NCBI GenBank assembly: GCA_013867335.1
Contig: JACEMX010000161.1
Coordinates: 1 to 39,349 of the forward strand
DNA length: 39,349 nt
Direction: 5' to 3'
Source of the DNA: Candidatus Nitrosomaritimum aestuariumsis
Lineage (GTDB): Archaea; Thermoproteota; Nitrososphaeria; Nitrososphaerales; Nitrosopumilaceae
Position numbers and translations under genes: made by a program
The notes under the pieces: generated by a model
Database searches by the model: none
What the model was told of the DNA's origin: nothing
Seen by the model: the letters and a program-made list of their open reading frames with translations, nothing else
In this document: in pieces, positions 1 to 7,299 of the stretch
Numbering within the stretch: position 1 is the stretch's first letter
How the letters are laid out: every line of letters begins with the position of its first letter

Positions 1-1152
1 GATTCATTTGCAATTGATATGGTAACTTGTAAAGATGGAGATGTTCTTGTAAAAAAAACTCAAACAGGAAATCATGCTTGTCTGCATGAATCCTCTGCAA
101 AGAAAATAGAAGCTCGAGGATGGGGAACTATTGTTTCAGCAAATGACAATGTAATTGTAATGGAGGGGGAAGAAATTGCATCTCCTGGCTCATTACTTGC
201 ATTATCAAGAGCTAATGTTCCAGCAACCATACCAATGCATCAGGGATTCTACAACGGTGAATCTGTTTATTTCATCATAACTGACTCTAGTGATCCTACA
301 CATGCAGAAGTCATTACTGAAAATCAAGGATGGAAGGTAGAACTTGCACCACTTTTGGCAAACGCACCAGATGAGGCATTATCTACAACCTACATGTTTA
401 CAAACGGAATATCCGGTGATGGTGTCCACAACTTCCAAGGCGAAGTATTTACTAGTACGCCTGCACAACAAGAAACTTACAGTGCACTAACTGCACACGT
501 ACATGTAACCTGGGCTGAGGATGTAACTCCAAGAATCTTAGACTCAGAAGAGATGATTTTGGAAGCCGAAGATGCAGGTGAGGTTACACTATCACCAGTA
601 CCAGTAGTATTGAACATGCCACAGATTGTTTGGCCAGAAGGCCAGATGATGGTAAAAGAAGACAAGACTCTAGCTGATGATACACCATATGGCGGAGGAC
701 AAGTACTAGATATTGATACTGAAGAGATGACTGTAACATTCATAGCTCATAGAGGTTGGGGACCTGATGGAAGAACAATCTACTATATTGTAACCGATGC
801 TACTCCAAGCGGTCCGGCAGGAATGATGGGAGTAGTTGATGCACCAACATCAGCTAGTTTGATTGCAAACTCTGCAGCAGTGGATCTATTCCAATTCAGA
901 AATGGAATTGCAGGATCTGGACCATTAGGATTCCAACCAGGAATCGCAGCAGGTGCACCAGGTGATGCAAACTATTCTCCAATGTGGAGGATATTCATGA
1001 TTGGTTGGGATGATCAGGCCAAACCTGCCGTACTTGAAACCAAAGCGGACATCGATGCATATCAACAAGCAGGATTGATTTCAGTTGGAATTGCAAGACC
1101 CATGGACTCTGATCATATAGTCAATTGTCCATTCATTGATCCCTTCCAATAG
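1..1152 (+). CDS. Secreted/extracytoplasmic thaumarchaeal hypothetical protein with two tandem related domains (5'-truncated by window edge)
   Basis: Frame is open from base 1 (D-S-F-A-I-D before Met at 19), so the ORF extends upstream. Internal duplication: 'VYFIITD...MFTNGISGDGVHNFQGEVFTSTP' versus 'IYYIVTD...FRNGIAGSGPLGFQPGIAAGAP'. Confidence 0.75.
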   Translation, partial: DSFAIDMVTCKDGDVLVKKTQTGNHACLHESSAKKIEARGWGTIVSANDNVIVMEGEEIASPGSLLALSRANVPATIPMHQGFYNGESVYFIITDSSDPTHAEVITENQGWKVELAPLLANAPDEALSTTYMFTNGISGDGVHNFQGEVFTSTPAQQETYSALTAHVHVTWAEDVTPRILDSEEMILEAEDAGEVTLSPVPVVLNMPQIVWPEGQMMVKEDKTLADDTPYGGGQVLDIDTEEMTVTFIAHRGWGPDGRTIYYIVTDATPSGPAGMMGVVDAPTSASLIANSAAVDLFQFRNGIAGSGPLGFQPGIAAGAPGDANYSPMWRIFMIGWDDQAKPAVLETKADIDAYQQAGLISVGIARPMDSDHIVNCPFIDPFQ

Positions 1153-1285
1153 AGGGAAACACTTTTTTCTTTTTTGGTACTTTTTATCAAATAATGCCAA
1201 AAAATCTAGTAATCTTCTAACTTCGATGATTGCATTTGCTTTTTGTGCTGGTGTTTATGTAAATAATCTCACGAAATTACTTTAA

Positions 1286-1657
1286 TCATTCTTCACGTAA
1301 CAACAAATCTTTCTTTATTGTTTCAAGTTTTTGAATAGTTGAAGGCTTTTCTTCAACAGAATGAATTCCAAGTTTCAAAAGTTCATTTCTATGACTTTCA
1401 GTTAATTCTAACACGCTTACGATAATTACTTTTTTTAATTCTGAAGGCCGTTTTGCCTTGAGATCATGAATAAATTCCATTCCACTGTATTTTGGCATAC
1501 AGATATCAAGAAGAATCAAATCATAGTCATTTTCTAAAACTAATCCTAACCCCTCTCTTCCATCATTTGAGCTTTGGACCGTGTGATTTTGAGTAGATAA
1601 CATATCTTGGTACAATTGGCATATTTCTGGAGAATCATCTACGTGTAAAATATTCAT
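1286..1657 (-). CDS. CheY-like response regulator receiver protein (stand-alone)
   Basis: MNILHVDDSPEICQLYQ..DLILLDICMPKYSGMEFI..VIIVSV..EKP: receiver DD, D and K motifs present; no output domain. Confidence 0.9.
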   Translation of the reverse strand: MNILHVDDSPEICQLYQDMLSTQNHTVQSSNDGREGLGLVLENDYDLILLDICMPKYSGMEFIHDLKAKRPSELKKVIIVSVLELTESHRNELLKLGIHSVEEKPSTIQKLETIKKDLLLREE

Positions 1658-1779
1658 TATTTTATTTGTCCAATAAAGATCATAACTATCTGTTTGTTCA
1701 TCTTGAACAAAGTAAATGGAGACTCATGATTTTTTAAATCATATTTAATTTCAAGATTTTTTAAAGGAGGTTTGGCCAT
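1657..1779 (-). CDS. Small hypothetical protein (~40 aa), possibly translationally coupled to the response regulator
   Basis: Internal ATG at 1779 gives MAKPPLKNLEIKYDLKNHESPFTLFKMNKQIVMIFIGQIK; its TAA overlaps the response-regulator ATG as TAATG. Confidence 0.4.
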   Translation of the reverse strand: MAKPPLKNLEIKYDLKNHESPFTLFKMNKQIVMIFIGQIK

Positions 1780-1800
1780 CAAACATGGAATATTTTTTAA

Positions 1801-2061
1801 TTGCAATGTCTTTACAAATCCATCTTGAATTTTCTTAAAGAAAAAATCAAAAAATATCAAGAAAAAAAATTACTCGAGGCTAAAGATAAATTAAAATTTT
1901 ATACACAAAATAAAACTAAATTAGAAAATCAATTAAAATCTTTAGGCCAAGAAGATTCATCTGAAATTCAAAAGAAGATTGAAACAAATCAAGAGTTTAT
2001 CGTGATTTGGAATAAAAATATTGAATCAATAAATAAACAATTGGAGAAATTGGGTGCCTGA
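1801..2061 (+). CDS. Small Lys/Glu-rich coiled-coil hypothetical protein; start uncertain
   Basis: ORF with heptad-like composition (KEKIKKYQEKKLLEAKDKLKFYTQNKTKLENQLKSLG). Its 5' end is antisense to the 1657..1860 ORF. Confidence 0.45.
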   Translation: MQCLYKSILNFLKEKIKKYQEKKLLEAKDKLKFYTQNKTKLENQLKSLGQEDSSEIQKKIETNQEFIVIWNKNIESINKQLEKLGA

Positions 2062-2103
2062 AGAGTGTAAAACCCTAATAATTGAGAGATTGTGGAGGAA
2101 TTC

Positions 2104-2466
2104 ATGGATTATGAAAAATTTTGTTCTGAAATTTTAAATTCTGATCCTAAAATCAGATTTGCCACTGCCTATGATGAATGGGCGGTAAAATTGGGCGGAG
2201 GAATACGGGAAGGTGTTACAAATTTACTTACTGAACGTAGAGAAAACGAGTTAGTTAATCTCTCTGTGATGGATTGGAAAGCCAGAAAGGAAATGTCTCA
2301 ATGGCTTGGAAAAACAATCTATACTCTTGCTGAATATGACAAGGTAAAACGATTCTCATTTTATCTCGGTGATGATAATTTGTTACTAGTTAGTGCTGAA
2401 AAAGACGCAGATACCAACAAGGTTGTAGATAATGTCATAAAATTGTACTACAAAAATATAGAATAG
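2104..2466 (+). CDS. Thaumarchaeal conserved small protein (DUF6659-like)
   Basis: MDYEKFCSEILNSDPKIRFATAYDEWAVKLGGGIREGVTNLLTERRENELVNLSVMDWKARKEMSQWLGKTIYTLAEYDKVKRFSFYL resembles a family I recall as abundant in ammonia-oxidizing archaea. ORF opens at 2092; Met at 2104 is a likely start. Confidence 0.6.
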   Translation: MDYEKFCSEILNSDPKIRFATAYDEWAVKLGGGIREGVTNLLTERRENELVNLSVMDWKARKEMSQWLGKTIYTLAEYDKVKRFSFYLGDDNLLLVSAEKDADTNKVVDNVIKLYYKNIE

Positions 2467-2584
2467 CCATACTGTTTTTCTGCCTTCAAAGTTCAGAATA
2501 ACAAAATATTTCTTCAAAGAATAATTTGCCTGTAGTACCTTGATTTAGCAATTAAGATATTAGTATCTTTGAATATTATCAAAC

Positions 2585-3046
2585 ATGAGTAACTCCAAAG
2601 AATCTTCAAAATCAAATCAAGACAAAAAAATATCTATATGTGATGTAATGAAAGAAGACACTTCAAGAATTATTCAAAAATTAGAATCTCAAATTCCCTC
2701 TAACTTTCAACAATATTCGGATCTTTATACTGCATATTTGCATACTTTGGAAGATGTTTTTGGGACTTGCTACATTTCAGAAAAAGAGTTTTTTGAAAAA
2801 TTAAACATTGATCAAGGAATTCTAACAGCATATCAGAAATATTCCAACACGCTTACTGAGACATATCTTAATCAAATTGAGTTATTCTCCAAAATAAAAG
2901 AACAAAACATCCAAGCACAAAAGTCCAACCTTGAAGTATATGATAACTTCATGCATTCAATGATGGATTCTTATGCAAAATTTTTATCTGCATTTAACAA
3001 AACTTCTGTTTCATGGTTTAATCAAAAAAATTATGAAAATCCGTAA
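2585..3046 (+). CDS. Hypothetical helical protein (phasin-like composition)
   Basis: Clean ATG ORF, predicted mostly helical, amphipathic (LYTAYLHTLEDVFG..YSNTLTETYLNQIELFSKIKEQN..AKFLSAFNKTSVSWF). Confidence 0.6.
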   Translation: MSNSKESSKSNQDKKISICDVMKEDTSRIIQKLESQIPSNFQQYSDLYTAYLHTLEDVFGTCYISEKEFFEKLNIDQGILTAYQKYSNTLTETYLNQIELFSKIKEQNIQAQKSNLEVYDNFMHSMMDSYAKFLSAFNKTSVSWFNQKNYENP

Positions 3047-3133
3047 GTTGTAATTTTTCTAGCCATCTATTATCTGTGGTATTAAAATCGATTTGGGAAA
3101 TATGTTTTAAGTTTAATTTTTTTCTGAAACTAT

Positions 3134-3292
3134 ATGGGTCTATTTTCAAACAAGAAGGAGATTGTAATATCAAATATTTGTCCTAAATGCAGTATGAAAT
3201 TCTCTGACCCAGAAAGAACACTACGACATATTGCAAAGGCTCACAAGCCTAAAAGAAAGTTTGAATGCAATTCATGTGGGTTTAAGAATTAA
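3134..3292 (+). CDS. Small zinc-finger protein (52 aa), absent from the ORF track
   Basis: Manual translation: MGLFSNKKEIVISNICPKCSMKFSDPERTLRHIAKAHKPKRKFECNSCGFKN*; C-x2-C-x12-H-x4-H finger followed by C-x2-C. Confidence 0.65.
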   Translation: MGLFSNKKEIVISNICPKCSMKFSDPERTLRHIAKAHKPKRKFECNSCGFKN

Positions 3293-3307
3293 AATTCTAA
3301 AAACATT

Positions 3308-3421
3308 TCAAAAAACCATTGATTCTATCTTCTCATACTGATCATGGTTTTTACAATTACAACCCGGATCTCTTATTTTAGGAGATAAACAACTACAATC
3401 CTTACAACATCCATACCTCAT
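3308..3421 (-). CDS. Cys-rich micro-ORF (37 aa), absent from the ORF track
   Basis: Manual translation of minus strand: MRYGCCKDCSCLSPKIRDPGCNCKNHDQYEKIESMVF*; six Cys in CCxxCxC + CxC pattern. Confidence 0.5.
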   Translation of the reverse strand: MRYGCCKDCSCLSPKIRDPGCNCKNHDQYEKIESMVF

Positions 3422-3769
3422 ATTAGGTTAAGCTACTAAAAATCATATTAGGATATGTGTGTATTTTATGGAACAACAAAATTCTGAACTTAATCATATA
3501 TCCAATTAATAATTTAATATTATGTTTAGTGATTCTCTGAATGCTTTTAACAATAATTCTAGTAAAACACAATACTTTAAGAATATCAAATACGAAATAA
3601 CCAAATTATAATTTGTCTTTTACATTATAATTGAAAGAATCTCTTGTAGCAGATCATGGTATAGAAACTTCGCCTATTTTTTCAATCAAATTTAAGCTCA
3701 AAGAAATACAGCTAAGATAATTTACAATAGACAAATACCACTTAAGAAACCATGATTTAGATAATATGT

Positions 3770-4585
3770 GTGGCCAGAAGATACAAACCTGTAATTTCAT
3801 ATCGATTAAAAGAAATCCCTGTAAAACAAATTAAGGTCTGGCGAGAAGCTCAAGCAAGAAAACTAGACAGAGAGGGAATTTCTGAGCTGGCTAAATCAAT
3901 AAAAACTGAAGGTCTACTAAACCCACCTCTTGTACAAAAACAAGACAAAAGTACCTATCTTTTGATGTCTGGTCAACGAAGACTTGCTGCTTTGAAAAGA
4001 TTAGGCGCAAAAAAAATTCCAGTACATCTTCTTACCAAACAAACAGCATATGATCTTGAAAATGCTAAAGCAGCATCCGTGGTGGAAAATATTCATCGAA
4101 ATGACATGAACCACAAAGAAATCGCAGATGCATGCAAATTCTTGCATGAACAAGTGGGAAAAACCACTGCTGCAAGGTCTATGGGAATGTCTGTACAGAC
4201 ACTAAACAAATATCTTGGATTTGCAGGGGTACCTGATAAATTAAAAGAACTGGTGCCCTCTAAAATCTCTCGTGATGAGGTGGTCAAACTATACCAAATC
4301 ATTCCTAATATTTCAAAAGCAGAAAAATTAATTGAAAAGCTATCAAAAATTGATTCTACTCTAAGAAAAAAATACCTAACAGCCCTTGCTCAGTCTCCAA
4401 AATCATCTCATCTTAAACTATTGAAAAGAGCAAAAGCAATGCTGATTAAACAAAATGTCTCCTTCAAACTGTCAAAGACAAATGCGCGTAAACTAGCAAG
4501 AGAATCCAACAAAAATGAAATCACTCCAGACGAACTAGCTGAAAAAATAATTTCAGACTATCTGAAACGCAAGAAAAGAAGATAA
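3770..4585 (+). CDS. ParB/Spo0J-family nuclease-fold DNA-binding protein
   Basis: IPVKQIKVWREAQARKLDREGISELAKSIKTEGLLNPPLV..YLLMSGQRRLAALKRLGAKKIPVHL (ParB N-terminal domain, GxRRxxA) plus HTH 'HKEIADACKFLHEQVGKTTAARSMGMSVQTLNKYL'. GTG start. Confidence 0.85.
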   Translation: MARRYKPVISYRLKEIPVKQIKVWREAQARKLDREGISELAKSIKTEGLLNPPLVQKQDKSTYLLMSGQRRLAALKRLGAKKIPVHLLTKQTAYDLENAKAASVVENIHRNDMNHKEIADACKFLHEQVGKTTAARSMGMSVQTLNKYLGFAGVPDKLKELVPSKISRDEVVKLYQIIPNISKAEKLIEKLSKIDSTLRKKYLTALAQSPKSSHLKLLKRAKAMLIKQNVSFKLSKTNARKLARESNKNEITPDELAEKIISDYLKRKKRR

Positions 4586-4634
4586 TTCACCTATCTATTC
4601 AAAATTTATACAATCAAAAAATAACAGATTGTAA

Positions 4635-5378
4635 TTGTCACGAGATAATAAAAAAACACTACCTTTTGATGCTGACTCTGACTATAGTCTTCCCGGTAGA
4701 TTTGAGGAAAGCAATCATGTGTATTATAATTCAGTAGATGAAATTGGTAGAACAAAAAGTAGAGGTATTTGGATAGCTGCATTATCATTTTTGATTGTTG
4801 CAGGAGGATTTTTTGCATATTATTTTATTTATCAAAATGAGATAGACTCTAGAATAATTCAGAACTCCCTAATTGTGGATCCAGAACGAAAATTGGCAAC
4901 TCAATATAATGTGGGAGAGTATGGAAGTGAACACTCCCATGCTGCAATAGTGATTTTTGTAAATGGGGAATTATTGAACTTTGGTCACTCTAAATTTCAA
5001 CTGACAAGTAAGTACATTCACTTTGAAAATCAAAACCCGTATATTCTTCATAAACATGCTACAGGTGCTCCCTTGGAAATGCTTTTCACGTCGATGGGAA
5101 TGCGACTGACTTCTGAGTGCTTTATGCTCAACTATGAATTATCCACTGAAACAGGGAAATTCTGTACTGATACAAAAAACACTCTTTCGCTTTATGTCAA
5201 CGGTAAACCGTATAATTCAAACTTGTCTCAGTATGTCTTTAAACACCATGATCGAATACTGATATCATTTGGGAATTCTGAATCTATTATGGAAGAACTT
5301 GCATTTTTAGAATCTCTAAAAATTTTTGATATTCCTAAGAAAACTCCTCGTTATTCTGGTGATGGAATTACAATATGA
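4635..5378 (+). CDS. Membrane-anchored extracytoplasmic protein with His-rich putative metal-binding motifs
   Basis: N-terminal TM (GIWIAALSFLIVAGGFFAYYFIY), then EHSHAAIVIFVNGELLNFG..YIHFENQNPYILHKHATGAPLEML. TTG start. Confidence 0.7.
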   Translation: MSRDNKKTLPFDADSDYSLPGRFEESNHVYYNSVDEIGRTKSRGIWIAALSFLIVAGGFFAYYFIYQNEIDSRIIQNSLIVDPERKLATQYNVGEYGSEHSHAAIVIFVNGELLNFGHSKFQLTSKYIHFENQNPYILHKHATGAPLEMLFTSMGMRLTSECFMLNYELSTETGKFCTDTKNTLSLYVNGKPYNSNLSQYVFKHHDRILISFGNSESIMEELAFLESLKIFDIPKKTPRYSGDGITI

Positions 5379-5449
5379 TTAAGATGAATCTATTTTATTC
5401 TCAAAATTTACCGTACCTGTGAATCTTATTACTTAAAATTCCAAAAATA

Positions 5450-5565
5450 TGCCGGGGGCGGGTTTCGAACCCGCGACCTCCAGATTATGAGTATTGCCTT
5501 CTTTGGAAGACCTGTTAGATTTTACCAAGCGAACTGGCACTCTAACCAGGCTGAGCTACCCCGGC
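5450..5565 (-). tRNA. tRNA-Met (elongator, anticodon CAT) with a 41-nt intron
   Basis: Minus strand GCCGGGG-TA-GCTC..GAGT-G-CCAG [intron 5493..5533] A-CTCATAA-TCTGG-AGGTC-GCGGG-TTCGAAA-CCCGC-CCCCGGC-A: full cloverleaf after removing the intron; anticodon stem CCAGA/TCTGG pairs only when spliced. Confidence 0.9.
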
Positions 5566-5702
5566 ACAATTTATGCCTGATATTTTAGGAAATTAAATGA
5601 TTCTAACATAATTTGAGGCATAATCTGAACTTTTTATCGAAAATTACACTGCAAGGCAGTGAATACGTATCAGTTAATACTTTTTAGCTACATTGTGATT
5701 TC

Positions 5703-7286
5703 ATGACTCTAAAAAATAAGCAGATTTTTCTAATATCCCTCCTAATTATTTCCACAATTGTAGTGTCTAATTTTGGATTTGTAAATATGGCCTTTGCACA
5801 AGAATACGATTTTGTTGCAGGAATACATACTGAAATAACTTTTTACTTTAGAGATGGAGCCGAAACGGTAAATTTTCCTGTATTTTCAACAACTTCTGAT
5901 TTAGTAGATAATGTTGGAACTAGTTTTGTTGTAGAGGGTGTAATTGGAGACAATCCTCATCTACACAAAGCCTTAGATGAAGCATATGAACATAGATTAT
6001 CCCGTACTACTGGAGGTAGTGCTTTTGAATATAACCATAGATTTTTTGACGTCGATGTTAATGTAGTACAAAATGGAGTTATTCTGAAACCCCTGAAATA
6101 TAACAACTGTGAAATTTCTCAATATGGGATATCTACTCTAAATGATGATTATGAGTCATATTTGGCCTCAAATACTGGATTTGCCATGGTTACTTCTATT
6201 GAATTTAATTGTGGGGGAGTTCATTTTGATTCAGAAAAAAATAGATACAATTCTGTTCCAGAAAAAGTTTTTACTGACTATGGCTCCTTGCCATTCACGC
6301 TTGCTGAGGATGTTCGAACTTTCTTAACTTTTGAATTTGATAATGGTGCTGAAAAAATTGAAAGTGTGATTTTCAATTCTATGTCTGGTTTTAGCGAAGG
6401 GAGTTATGATAATCCAAGCTTTCAGATAATCACAGCAGTATTGCCTCACCCATTGATAGATAATGCCATCGAAAATTCACAAAAAGTTTCAGGACTTGCA
6501 ACTACATTTAATCAGGACTTTGATGTCAATGTAGATTTTGTCAATTCAGAAGAGAAATTACGCGGACTAAATTTTGAAGGTTGCATTATTGATGGATATA
6601 GTATCGTAACCCTAAGAGATAAAGAAGAAGGATACACGGGAAAACGAGGATTTGCAACGGCTGAGATAATCGATGTTGAATGTTCTGGTTTGATTCCTGA
6701 TAACCCAAAATTCAAAACTATATCAAAAAAGAACTATGATTCTTCATCAATTACCCGAACATCACACACATACAATATGGGAACAGGCCCACATATGATA
6801 GCCACTTTTGATTTTGATGCTGGTAAAGAGATTGTAGATTTTCCTGAATTTTATCAAGGTAATTTAATCTCAAGGGGCAATCCGACTTTTCAACTAACAG
6901 GCGTTCCTGGAGTAACTCCATTGTTGAATGATGTTGTTGATAATTCTAGAAAAACTGGTGCAAAAATAACCGGTATAAACCCATTAACCGAACTATTTGA
7001 TGTAAATTTATCTCTAGTATATGGGATCGAAACAATACGCTCCTTTGATTACAACAACTGTCGTGTTATTGATTATGTAATAAAAACAGAACATGATGCC
7101 GAAGAGAGTTTTTACAATGGTTTTGCTCTTACCAACGAATATCACTTTGAATGTCAAGGATATCATCCAGTAAACTCAAGTGATCTATCTCCCAAACAAT
7201 CCAAAGCAAAATCAGAGTCTTCAATAGATTACAAAGCAAAACAGAAGTCAAGCTGGGATCCAAACTTTAGATACTCAAAGGATTAA
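5703..7286 (+). CDS. Secreted protein with three tandem copies of an uncharacterised domain
   Basis: Signal peptide (MTLKNKQIFLISLLIISTIVVSNFGFVNMAFAQ), then three repeat units (ITFYFRDGAETVNFPVF.. / LTFEFDNGAEKIESVIF.. / ATFDFDAGKEIVDFPEF..), each with a Cys pair. Confidence 0.8.
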   Translation: MTLKNKQIFLISLLIISTIVVSNFGFVNMAFAQEYDFVAGIHTEITFYFRDGAETVNFPVFSTTSDLVDNVGTSFVVEGVIGDNPHLHKALDEAYEHRLSRTTGGSAFEYNHRFFDVDVNVVQNGVILKPLKYNNCEISQYGISTLNDDYESYLASNTGFAMVTSIEFNCGGVHFDSEKNRYNSVPEKVFTDYGSLPFTLAEDVRTFLTFEFDNGAEKIESVIFNSMSGFSEGSYDNPSFQIITAVLPHPLIDNAIENSQKVSGLATTFNQDFDVNVDFVNSEEKLRGLNFEGCIIDGYSIVTLRDKEEGYTGKRGFATAEIIDVECSGLIPDNPKFKTISKKNYDSSSITRTSHTYNMGTGPHMIATFDFDAGKEIVDFPEFYQGNLISRGNPTFQLTGVPGVTPLLNDVVDNSRKTGAKITGINPLTELFDVNLSLVYGIETIRSFDYNNCRVIDYVIKTEHDAEESFYNGFALTNEYHFECQGYHPVNSSDLSPKQSKAKSESSIDYKAKQKSSWDPNFRYSKD

Positions 7287-7299
7287 AGTAGCCTATCTG

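Noticed and set aside
477-743. Minus-strand ORF of 88 aa opposite the secreted protein
   Set aside because: Ser/Thr-rich low-information translation fully antisense to a strongly coding frame.
3522-3611. 29-aa micro-ORF MFSDSLNAFNNNSSKTQYFKNIKYEITKL in the AT-rich spacer before parB
   Set aside because: Too short and low-complexity to separate from chance without conservation data.
3425-3765. AT-rich ~340-bp intergenic region examined for CRISPR, parS-like repeats or an ncRNA
   Set aside because: No regular repeats or convincing palindromes found by eye.
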